Of a stretch of 64,000 bases of DNA, positions 21,953 through 31,211 are shown one piece after another. The notes below the pieces were generated by a model. The model was not told the origin of the DNA. It did not search any database and saw nothing but the letters and a program-made list of their open reading frames with translations. The stretch comes from Sporothrix humicola (lineage: Eukaryota > Ascomycota > Sordariomycetes > Ophiostomatales > Ophiostomataceae). How positions within the stretch are numbered: the stretch's first letter is position 1; each line of letters opens with the position of its first letter. The stretch is from positions 1 to 64,000 of the forward strand of contig WNYE01000131.1 in the NCBI GenBank assembly GCA_021396245.1. The letters are read 5' to 3'. The position numbers and the translations under genes were made by a program.

Positions 21953-23304
21953 ATGTCTGTAAGTAACGAATCCTACAGGCGCAGTGGCACCTGGCCTTAG
22001 TTGCCGCCACTACTGCCAAAGCCTTGCCTTTCTTTTTTTACTGCTGCCGTGATCGGCACGGCCCTTGGACGGGCCATAAGCTTGAAGCCCTGCTGACCAC
22101 ATCCCTAGTCTTTCTACATTGAGAACAAGAGCGTGGGCAACCGCGAGGAGAGCGAGGATTGGAGAAGTACATACTCACCTGCCCACCCTGCCTGTCTTTC
22201 GTCGCGTCGTGGAACTTTAAATAGCTGACTAGCCACCCCTCCTCCACAGTTCGCGGCTACAACCCACTTACTCCCCCCGACCTGCTCCAGCACGAGATCA
22301 AGCAGACGCCCTCCTCCAAAAAGACGGTCCTCGAGGGCCGTAAAGAGGTCGAGGCCGTCGTCAACGGCCGCGATGCCAACAACCGCCTGCTGGTCGTGAT
22401 TGGACCCTGCTCCATCCACGACCCGGAGGCCGCCCTCGCCTACTGCGACATGCTGCTCACCGAGAAGGAGAAGCACAAGGATGAGCTCCTGATCGTCATG
22501 CGCTCCTACCTCGAGAAGCCCCGCACGACCGTCGGCTGGAAGGGCCTGATCAACGACCCGGATATCGACAACAGCTTCCAAATCAACAAGGGCCTCCGCC
22601 TGTCGCGCCAGCTCTTTGTCGACCTGACGGGCAAGGGCATGCCGATTGCCAGCGAGATGCTCGACACCATCTCGCCGCAGTTCCTGGCTGATCTGCTGTC
22701 TGTCGGCGCCGTCGGTGCCCGCACTACCGAGAGCCAGCTGCACCGTGAGCTTGCCAGTGGTCTCAGTTTCCCCGTCGGTTTCAAGAACGGCACCGACGGT
22801 TCTCTCGGTGTTGCCATTGACGCCATTGGCGCCGTCAAGCACCCGCATCACTTCCTGTCGGTCACCAAGCCCGGTGTCGTGTCCATTGTCGGCACCGTTG
22901 GCAACGAGGACTGCTTCGTCGTTCTGCGCGGCGGCACCAAGGGCACCAACTACGACGCTGCCAGCATTGCCGAGGCCAAGGCCGCGCTCGCCAAGGCCAA
23001 CCTGCCCCAGCGCCTCATGGTCGACTGCAGCCACGGCAACTCGCTCAAGAACCACAAGAACCAGCCCAAGGTCGCTGCCGACCTGGCGGGCCAGATTGCC
23101 GGCGGCGAGGAGGCCATTATGGGCGTCATGATCGAGAGCAACATCAACGAGGGCAACCAGAAGGTGCCCAAGGAAGGCAAGGCCGGCCTCAAGTACGGCG
23201 TCAGCATCACGGACGCGTGCATCCACTGGGACGACACTGTCAGTGTGCTCAGCACGCTCGCCGATGCCGTCAAGCAGCGGAGAGAGGCCGCAAAGTCCGC
23301 TTAA
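21953..23304 (+). CDS. ARO3: 3-deoxy-D-arabino-heptulosonate 7-phosphate (DAHP) synthase, Aro3 type
   Basis: Three exons, 21953-21958, 22109-22166 and 22250-23304, give 372 residues, the normal length of class I DAHP synthases. The first coding exon holds only Met-Ser. The enzyme condenses phosphoenolpyruvate and erythrose 4-phosphate in the first shikimate-pathway step. The metal-binding Cys of IGPCSIHD, the ARTTESQLHRELASGL substrate loop, VDCSHGNS, MIESNINEG and ITDACI are all present. The N-terminus (EDWRIRGYNPLTPPDLLQHE) and FLSVTKPGV match the yeast Aro3 subtype better than Aro4. Aro3 is feedback-inhibited by phenylalanine, and sensitivity here is inferred from subtype. CPC1-like sites upstream fit amino acid control. 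Confidence 0.95.
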
Positions 23305-24638
23305 GGGGAGGCGTGACGGGCATTTCGCAGTTCTCGCAGTCGTGTTTTCTTGGCGTTTGGGGAAAGTTGTCGGAACCTTTTCAAAAGCATCTTGTTGTCA
23401 TTTTGTGCATCATCGAATCGAACATATCCACTCAACCATGGCCATGGACAGGCTGAAAGTGCAGAGTGTGAAGAGGCAGGATCGCGACAATATGTGTAGT
23501 TTTGAGTGCTTCGTATGTGGTCCGTCTTATTGACATGACGGTAGCTCTGGAAAACGGTAAGCTCAATTCGCGGCAAAAGTCGGCGCTAGCTCTCTGTAAT
23601 GGGGCCCATTTCGTTGGCTGCAGCTCCCCACAGCTTCGTTAGAAACCGGGGTGCGCTTTTCCACGGTACGATCTTCAAAACGGTGACTTCCGTCATCGTG
23701 CGCACTTTCCAAGAGGCCGAGGCTTGAAGTTGAGCCACAGCCCTGCCGGTTCTCCAAGATATAATCGTAGTTGCAGCACTTTAGCGACATCGTAGAGAAC
23801 GCAGAGGAGCGTCTCGACAGGTGCACGATTATGCCAATTGGCAGCCGTGTCGTATCTGAGCTCCAAGCTTGGGTGAAAGCAAGCTCAGACGGACACCGAC
23901 AAAACGCTGAAAACGGAATCAAAACGGAGCTCAGTAATGCTGTCATGAGGAAAGAGCTCTTTGGCGCCTGAGGCAGCAAACACTCACTAGAAAGAGGGTT
24001 TTGGTGCACCGTGGCTTTCCAGGCCTTGTTATTGGGCAGTTGCAGCGCTGGGTGGGTATTTGTGGGTAATTTTTCGTCTGGTTTTCGCGCTGCGCTGGGT
24101 GTGTTGCGCCTGCTGGGTGAGCGATTAATTGCCCTTTGCCCGAACTATTCCTTGGTGCTTCCCATTTGCTTCCCAGGCTTCTCACGTGCCCACACCCGTG
24201 ACTGGAGCTACTGCCGGATGGACCAATGAGCGCCGGGCTAAACCGGAATTATGCTGCGCTTTTGGGGCTTTTTGGGTGTTTTTGGTGTCTTTTGGCACCA
24301 AGGAAGTGTGGGCTTGCCCGTTTCCCGTTTTCTCGCCTTTCCCTTCGCTCTTGCCCGCTGTCCGCCGCAAGCAATTTTCGAAAATTCCTTTGGCTTCAAA
24401 TGGTCTGAGAGCAAATCCACCACACAACCACCACCACCTCTCCTCTCTCCCACACCCTTTTGTCACCCTCTTCTTCCCTCTCGTGCCTGTCGCCCTCGAG
24501 AGTCTCCTCCCTCCCATTGGCAATCGACCGTGATCGACTTTTGCCTTTCGACGACGACACTTCGACCCGCGATCTCCCCTCCTCTTTCTTTTTCTCTTCG
24601 TCGACGAGAAAAAGCCACCCTCCCCAAATTCGCCCGAC
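23305..24638. other. ARO3 3' flank and cytochrome c1 promoter
   Basis: There is no supported gene. The right half carries ATTGG at 24031-24035, CACGTG at 24183-24188, CCAAT at 24223-24227 and ATTGG at 24516-24520. A pyrimidine-rich leader reaches the ATG of CYT1. Confidence 0.6.
24183..24227. promoter_or_regulatory. CACGTG E-box and CCAAT box upstream of CYT1
   Basis: CACGTG (24183-24188) and CCAAT (24223-24227) lie 35 bp apart and about 415-455 bp before the cytochrome c1 start. Another CCAAT on the minus strand is at 24516-24520. In yeast, respiratory-chain genes including CYT1 are driven by the CCAAT-binding HAP complex, and some also by the CACGTG-binding factor Cbf1. Function here is inferred. 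Confidence 0.4.
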
Positions 24639-26174
24639 ATGTTCGCAAGGTCCGGCCTGCGGTCCACGCGGGCGTTTGCCGGCATCAATGTCGCCAAGGT
24701 CAGACCGCTGTCCTATCCTAATTGCCCTTGCAGCCGGTGCAAGTCGAAGAAGGGAATCGTTGTTCTGTTGGCCAGGGGGGAATGTTGAACGGATCAATTG
24801 GTTGCTGTCATCTATGGACTCGACGCGTTACCCGGATTGAAGACACCTTCGACGGCCAATTGACCGAGGACATACCTCCCTGCCAACCCGACGACATCTT
24901 CTCGACTTGCCGAGGCCGGCATCACCCTTGTTTTGATGTTCTTTATCTCCCTTTGTGCCCGTATATTAACATCATATAGCGCGCCGCTTCCACGAGCTCC
25001 GGCGCCGCCGAGGCCTCGCCCCTGCGCCTAAACATCGCTGCCGCCGCGTCTACCGCCGTCGCCATCGGCTCGGTTGCCTGGTACTACCACCTGTACGGCC
25101 CTACCGCTCAGGCTTCGGCACCAGCTGAGGAGGGGTAAGTTATATTGTTGTTGTCTGGAGGGATATATATCGCCAATGGGCGGGCATCAGCATCGGACAG
25201 TTATCCGGCCGTGTGCCGACGATTGCATCATAAAGGCCAATTGGTTGTGCTATGCCATCAAAGCATCGCCATGCGCCATTGGCTACTTTCCGATGCTGCC
25301 AAAACGGCGCGGCAATGCTTTCATGGCAAACTATCGCCAACCTCGATCGAACACATGCTAACATTGCTCTAGTCTCCACTCCACCAAGTACCCCTGGGTC
25401 CACGCCCAGATGTTCAAGACCTTTGACCACCAGGCGTAAGCATTTTCCTAAATCCAGTCTTCTTTTACAGCGCCCAATCCAGCCACTAACCCACTCTCCA
25501 GTCTCCGCCGTGGTTTCCAAGTCTACCGCGAGGTCTGCGCCGCCTGCCACTCGCTCAACCGTATCCCCTACCGGTCTCTGGTCGGCACCATCCTGACTGT
25601 CGACGAGGCCAAGGCCATGGCCGAGGAGAACGAGTACGACGCCGAGCCCAACGACCAGGGCATCATCGAGAAGCGCCCCGGTAAGCTCTCGGACTACCTG
25701 CCGGACCCGTACCCGAACGAGGAGGCTTCGCGTTTCGCCAACGCCGGTGCCCTGCCGCCTGATTTGTCCCTGATCGTCAAGGCCCGCCACGGCGGCTGCG
25801 ACTACATCTTCTCGCTGCTTACCGGCTACCCCGACGAGCCTCCCGCAGGCGCCCAGGTCGGTGCTGGCCTCAACTTCAACCCCTACTTCCCCGGCACCGG
25901 TATCGCCATGGCACGTGTCCTGTTCGACGGCCTTGTCGAGTACGAGGACGGTACCCCCGCCTCGACCTCGCAGATGGCCAAGGATGTTGTCGAGTTCCTC
26001 AACTGGGCTGCCGAGCCCGAGATGGACGACCGGAAAAAGATGGGCATGAAGGTGCTCGCCGTGACGTCGGTGCTGTTCTGCATCAGCGTCTGGGTCAAGC
26101 GGTACAAGTGGGCCTGGCTGAAGTCGCGGAAGATCATCTACGACCCTCCCAAGGGCTCGTCGGGCGGTCACTAA
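24639..26174 (+). CDS. CYT1: Cytochrome c1, heme subunit of respiratory complex III
   Basis: Four exons, 24639-24698, 24980-25134, 25373-25435 and 25502-26174, give 316 residues. Introns are 281, 238 and 66 nt, the first two long for this window. The N-terminus (MFARSGLRSTRAF) looks like a mitochondrial presequence, and a hydrophobic stretch near residues 45-60 fits the sorting signal. The covalent heme site CAACH is at residues 105-109. The axial Met lies in TGIAMARVLFDGLVEYEDGTP. A C-terminal membrane anchor (MKVLAVTSVLFCISVWVK) is followed by a basic matrix tail. The protein passes electrons from the Rieske centre to cytochrome c in the inner mitochondrial membrane. Exon joins keep frame and match the family throughout. 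Confidence 0.96.
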
Positions 26175-27323
26175 ATTTAAGGAAATCCCTTATTTTCTTT
26201 CCACGCGACCTTTCCACACGAACATAAAAACAAACACCTCTCATTACTCTCTCTCTCGACACAGCCATATTTGACAGAGATGATGCATTATATACACAGG
26301 TAAAGGAGAAGAAAAAAAAGACTTGTTTCCAACAACATACAAATTCTTTCAATTTTTAAATAAAAACGATACAAGAGGGTGGGTGTGGCATGCGACCGGG
26401 CGGCAGGAAACCTAGAGCGCGACATTTTGTTTCGGTGGTTTAGAGGGGAGGTAATGTATACCCTCTCGAGGTCACTCTCCCCTTTGATTTCCTTGCTTTC
26501 TTTGGTTTTACATTTTTTCTTTGTTTTTCACTATTTCTGCCTTTTTTACTGCGAATGGTTGGCTGGAACTCCCGGGCTGGCGGAACGGTGGAGGAAGGGA
26601 AAGAAAAGCCTCGGACGTTGGGGAGAGGCAGAAGGATGAGAAACGGGACCAGGAAGAGCTGTCTTTTTCTGTCTTCTTTTCTTCTTCCTGATCCAAGCTT
26701 CTCTCCTTCTGCCTTGAACTGTGTATCTTTAATCTATAAAAAAAGAGAAGAAACCATTTAACATCATTTAAACAACAAAGTCCATGGTGTAAACATTCGT
26801 GAACATGCTAAAGGTGTCATAAAAGGAGTGTAGATGAATCGGACAATGCTGGATGGGTTTGACATCCTTCTGTCTTCACTCTTTTGAACAAATAGAAATT
26901 GGAACAATAATCGAATTTGAATTGTCCTGGTTTTTATTTTATTTTATTTTTAAAGAGAAAAATATAGATATAAATACACATAAAATAAATAAAATGACAA
27001 AATGACAAAAATACACCAATCTCAGTGTATAAAACAGCCCAACCGATTTGATGGCAATTATATAAATTACGGACAGGTCGTTGTTGGAAACCCGCGTGCT
27101 TGCTTTTGATGTTGGCACCTTCCCGTGCATAGCTTTAGCAACAGATGGAAACGGCGTTTCGGCGTTCCTGCCTATTTTTGCCCCTCAGATGTCAACATGC
27201 GCACCTTCTCAACACTGTGCCTACTAGGCTTGCAATCCAGTACAAAACTTCACCAAGGCGACACAACTTAAAAGGCTACAAAATGATTTTTCAACAATAT
27301 CCTTGGGATTGACACGGAACGAC
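26175..27323. other. Intergenic region between CYT1 and the MBD4-like gene
   Basis: This 1.15-kb stretch has no supported gene. It is T- and A-rich, especially about 26920-27030, where AAATGAC units repeat a few times. It serves as the CYT1 3' flank and the promoter of the next gene. Confidence 0.6.
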
Positions 27324-29243
27324 ATGGCAAGGGCACCTACACCTGCGTCTGCATCTGCTCCGGCCGATGGAGCTCGCGCAACACCACCACCACAATTGAA
27401 CCTGGACGCAGCCAACGACCTGCTTGCTGCATTTGATGTTGCCGACGACCCGGAATCGCAACAGTTTTTGGCGGACCTTCTGGCATCCGGGACGGTTCCG
27501 CCAGAAGAGGTCGAGCTTCTCACCGGGACCTCAAAGGGTGAAGGCGAGAAGAAATCGAGGCGTCGGCGTGGAAAGTCGAGGTCGAAGTCGAAAGCCAGGA
27601 CGGAATCTGGGTTTGAATCTAGGTCTCCTACTCCCACGCCTTCTCCGAGCAAACGACGACGCAAACAAGAGGACCAAAAGGAGACGCCAAACCCTAAGCA
27701 AAAGGATGTCAAGAAGGCAGTCAAGTCGACCGGAGACGACCCGTTTTCTGTTGGCCTCAAGACAAGTGTTTCGCCATTCTTTATCGACGATGCAGCCTCT
27801 TCGTCCGACGAGAGCGATGATAGTATCGAGGAGGACTTTGTGCGAATGACACGAAGAGCCAATATTGGGATCGGAGGAAACGATAACAAGAAGGATGGCG
27901 TGGTAAAGGCAGAGGGCCAGCCAAGCTTGTCGCCCTCGACATTCACGGAAACATTGGTTGTTTACACACGGAGGACTGTTATGGGCGGGAATCCAAAGCA
28001 AACACCCACGAAAGTGACAAGCCCTACAAAGGTCGAAGTCAAACAGCAAACAACAAGAACACCTTCGCCGACCAAGAGAGTAAAAAACGAGCATGGATCT
28101 CCATCGTCGGCGTGCTTCTCGCCCGCGCCGTCGCCGGCTTTGAGTACGCCGAAGAGGAAACGCGAGACAACATCCTACTTTTTTACGCCACCGTCGTCAC
28201 ACCACAGGCAAAAGGATGGTGGCAGCAGCGACGAAGACAGCTCACCATCCGATTCATCAAAGACTTCACCCAGCCCAAGGAACAACGCCAAGAAGAAGGC
28301 AGGAAAGGACCGTCCTCGGCGCGGCACCGTCTCTTCTTTGCCATTTCCTCGACTGGACGCACCACACTTTGGCCTCGTGCAGGAACAACTGTCGACCGAC
28401 CCCTTTTGGCTGCTGATCGCGCTCGTCTTTCTTACGCGGGTGGCCGGGCGTGTATCCTTGCCGGTCTTTTGGGCTTTGAAAGAAAAGTATCCATCGCCAC
28501 AAGCTCTGGTGGATGCCGACCCGCACGAGCTTGTAGCAACAATGCGGCACCTGGGGATGGCAACGGTGCGATGTGTAGCGATTCAGAGATGTGCACGGGG
28601 GTGGCTGCAGAGGCCGCCACAGCCGGGAGTCTGCACAACGGTCAAGAACTACCCGACGCCGCCAGAGGGATACCCAAGCGAAGATGAGAATGATGACGAG
28701 GACAGCAAAGACAGAAAGATACGACCAGACAGCCGGGGACCGAGTGGCTCGCAGTGGGAGATTGGTCACTTGACACAAGGCTCGTATGCCGTCGACTCGT
28801 GGCGGATCTTTTGCCGGGACGGACTTTTGGGACGTTCGTCAGACTGGAAAGGCGATGACGGAGGATGCATGGCCGGGCGGATTCGAGACTGGGAGAAGTT
28901 TTCAAGAGGTGAAATCAGCGACGCGGAGTCTGTATTCAGTCCCGGATCTGATAGGGGCATTGGCCGCACGTACCGCCCAAGGTCCGACGAACCCTTCCAG
29001 CCCGAGTGGATGCGGGTTCTACCTCGCGACAAAGAACTGCGAGCGTGTCTACGGTGGATGTGGATGAGAGAAGGTTGGGATTGGGACCCACGGACAGGTG
29101 AGCGGACCGTTCTCAGTGAAGAGCTGCGCGAAGCCGTGGACGAAGGCCGCGTGGGCTACGACAACAAGGGACAGCTGCAGATTGTCGAACGGGACCCGGA
29201 CACAAAAGTGAAGAAGAAGGAAGTGCTGGAGGTGATTTTATGA
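27324..29243 (+). CDS. MBD4-like HhH-GPD DNA glycosylase
   Basis: An intronless 639-residue protein. The first ~370 residues are low complexity, with basic Arg/Ser/Lys runs and Ser/Thr-Pro motifs that suggest a nuclear, disordered tail. The C-terminal third carries the glycosylase fold of MBD4: FGLVQEQLSTDPFWLLIALVFLTRVAG, LPVFWALKEKYPSP and LRACLRWMWMREGWDWDP. The segment GSYAVDSWRIFC holds the catalytic Asp, residue 491. MBD4 removes thymine or uracil mispaired with guanine after cytosine or 5-methylcytosine deamination. There is no methyl-CpG-binding domain, as usual for fungal and plant relatives. An acidic insert of ~35 residues lies before the helix-hairpin-helix. The start is the first ATG in frame; an upstream TTG is not used. 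Confidence 0.85.
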   Translation: MARAPTPASASAPADGARATPPPQLNLDAANDLLAAFDVADDPESQQFLADLLASGTVPPEEVELLTGTSKGEGEKKSRRRRGKSRSKSKARTESGFESRSPTPTPSPSKRRRKQEDQKETPNPKQKDVKKAVKSTGDDPFSVGLKTSVSPFFIDDAASSSDESDDSIEEDFVRMTRRANIGIGGNDNKKDGVVKAEGQPSLSPSTFTETLVVYTRRTVMGGNPKQTPTKVTSPTKVEVKQQTTRTPSPTKRVKNEHGSPSSACFSPAPSPALSTPKRKRETTSYFFTPPSSHHRQKDGGSSDEDSSPSDSSKTSPSPRNNAKKKAGKDRPRRGTVSSLPFPRLDAPHFGLVQEQLSTDPFWLLIALVFLTRVAGRVSLPVFWALKEKYPSPQALVDADPHELVATMRHLGMATVRCVAIQRCARGWLQRPPQPGVCTTVKNYPTPPEGYPSEDENDDEDSKDRKIRPDSRGPSGSQWEIGHLTQGSYAVDSWRIFCRDGLLGRSSDWKGDDGGCMAGRIRDWEKFSRGEISDAESVFSPGSDRGIGRTYRPRSDEPFQPEWMRVLPRDKELRACLRWMWMREGWDWDPRTGERTVLSEELREAVDEGRVGYDNKGQLQIVERDPDTKVKKKEVLEVIL

Positions 29244-29426
29244 CATGTGCGATATGTACGATATGGACAGGACTGGATTTCTGATGAAAGTACAAGATTC
29301 TATCTAGAGTCTCTTTATGATGCATCTATGAATTAACGCCACGAGCTAATAATACAAAAATATGCCATTTTAATACAAAAATACCCGATATCCAAACGCC
29401 ATGTATAAAAGAACTTCTTTGTAAGT

Positions 29427-31211
29427 CTAATGCCCCCCAATTTGATGCTTTGGTATTGGCGGGATCCAGCTCATGGCTAGGAATATGCCAATGTGTATAA
29501 ATCCAATGATATAAAAAGCCGTCGCATAGTCAGCTTCCGGCGAACTTCGTGGAATGCTGTCGTCGACGCGCGTGACAAATCGAAAGACGATGGAAAATAG
29601 GATGCCGCCCAGGTTGCCGGCAGCACCAGTGAGGCCAGACACGATGCCATTGGCAAATGGGTGGACATGCGGCACGAGCGCAAAGTTGGCGCCGTTGCCG
29701 GCCTCCAAAAAGATGGCACAAAAGGCCACAAGACCAAACATTGTTGGCTTGTGCAGAGGATTGACGAAGCCGACGACTACGAGCCCAACGCCGCCGAGCA
29801 CACCACAGACGGTGATCCAGTGCTTCTTGGACCAGAGCGAGCGAGTTGTCTTGAACAAGACATCGGCAACGACACCGCCCAGCGGCCGAGTCGCAAAGTT
29901 TAAAAAGCCAAACATGGCGGCCCAGTTGGATGAGCCTGTCTGGCCGAGACTCGGAAAATTGTGGAGGTAGTAGGATGCCAGCACGGCATTGATAGCGAGT
30001 TCGGCGCCAAAGGAGCACATGTAGCTTAGCATCAGGGCCCAAGTCTGCAGTGAAAACGTGATGGCACGGGCTTCGGCGCGAGTGGGCGGCTGGACAATCT
30101 CGCCGCGGGCCGTGGCAAGCATTTGCGCTTCTGATAGATGGACTTCGTGGCTGGTCATGCGAGATGCTCGCGATGTTCGAGAAGTTCGTGAAGTGTGTGT
30201 TGTTGTATGAGTGACAGCTTGCAGAGCAGGTGATGAAGCGCTGCTGGTCGTGCCGCTGTTATTCCCAGGATTTGAAGTTGGATGTGGATGGCGTTCACGG
30301 CTGTGGCTTCGCCGAAGGCGCCCATACTTGTCTTCGTCCTTTTCTTCGGTCACTTCTCCATCCGTATTGGGGATGTCGGGGGGCGATGTGATATCGTCGT
30401 GCAAGTGATTGCTGCGGCCTCCACTGGCGACTCTCCCAACCGTCTCTTGATCGAAAGGGACATCTGTCGACGCCTGAACATGGTGTTCTGCCAGATGTTG
30501 TTGGGCCAGTTTCTCGCGATCGGCCCACCGTCCGTCTGGTGTGTCGGGACAGAGAATGAGCAGGAAAATGCCCGTTGCCAACACAACCGCCAGCGGAACC
30601 AGAAATGTCAGCCGCCAAGCCGTGCCGTCAGACAATCCATAGTGATCTTGGAACGAGTTAAACACGGCCGGCATGATAAAGTAGGTGATACCGCCGCCCG
30701 CGTTGCCAAACCCGCCGGCCAGGGCGTTGGCTGATCCCACGACGTTCTTGTCAAAAAATGCCGTCGTCCATACCTGGCAAGGAACAAACGAGCCGCCCAG
30801 GATGCCCATGAAGAAACGAACAACGTATAAGCCGTTGGCGCTGCGGACAAGCGGTGCCAGCCCTGTGGGGATCGCACTGAGAAGTAACATGCCGCCAAAC
30901 ACTTTACGGGGTCCAAACATGTCACAGAGAGGCCCGGAGATCACTCGGATGAGCAAAGTGGCACTCAATGAGCAGATGTTGGAGTTTGCGACTTGGATAG
31001 TGCCCAAATCGAGATCCGACTTGATGGTGACCGTTAAGAGCGGCGGGAAGGCGTACCAGGCCCAGAAGGCGGCCATGAATCCGAACCATGAAAAGAAAAA
31101 GACGCGGCCGTACATGTTGATGGGGTTGAGCACGGGGACGGACCGGGCCTTGTGGTTGATCGGATTAAGGTCCGGCGCCCGGTACAAGTCCGAGAACCGA
31201 AAGCCGTCCAT
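29427..31211 (-). CDS. nrtA: High-affinity nitrate transporter, NNP/MFS family (CrnA/NrtA type)
   Basis: An intronless 594-residue transporter with about twelve membrane helices. Both nitrate-signature regions are present: AGGFGNAGGGITYFIMP in helix 5 and GAAGNLGGILFSIVFRF in helix 11. The MFS-type GPLCDMFGPRKVFGG loop follows helix 2, and the Arg of YVVRFFMG in helix 4 is kept. The protein imports nitrate with protons at the plasma membrane. The central cytoplasmic loop is unusually long, about residues 250-370, and rich in Ser, Thr, His and charged residues; this loop carries regulation in the family. The ATG used here begins MDGFRFSDLY. The reductases often clustered with it are not in this window. 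GATA sites upstream fit nitrogen control. Confidence 0.93.
   Translation of the reverse strand: MDGFRFSDLYRAPDLNPINHKARSVPVLNPINMYGRVFFFSWFGFMAAFWAWYAFPPLLTVTIKSDLDLGTIQVANSNICSLSATLLIRVISGPLCDMFGPRKVFGGMLLLSAIPTGLAPLVRSANGLYVVRFFMGILGGSFVPCQVWTTAFFDKNVVGSANALAGGFGNAGGGITYFIMPAVFNSFQDHYGLSDGTAWRLTFLVPLAVVLATGIFLLILCPDTPDGRWADREKLAQQHLAEHHVQASTDVPFDQETVGRVASGGRSNHLHDDITSPPDIPNTDGEVTEEKDEDKYGRLRRSHSRERHPHPTSNPGNNSGTTSSASSPALQAVTHTTTHTSRTSRTSRASRMTSHEVHLSEAQMLATARGEIVQPPTRAEARAITFSLQTWALMLSYMCSFGAELAINAVLASYYLHNFPSLGQTGSSNWAAMFGFLNFATRPLGGVVADVLFKTTRSLWSKKHWITVCGVLGGVGLVVVGFVNPLHKPTMFGLVAFCAIFLEAGNGANFALVPHVHPFANGIVSGLTGAAGNLGGILFSIVFRFVTRVDDSIPRSSPEADYATAFYIIGFIHIGIFLAMSWIPPIPKHQIGGH

Noticed and set aside
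22114..23226. 370-codon minus-strand frame over ARO3
   Set aside because: It is antisense to an unambiguous DAHP synthase; its Asp/Val/Leu-rich sequence has no domain and mirrors codon bias.
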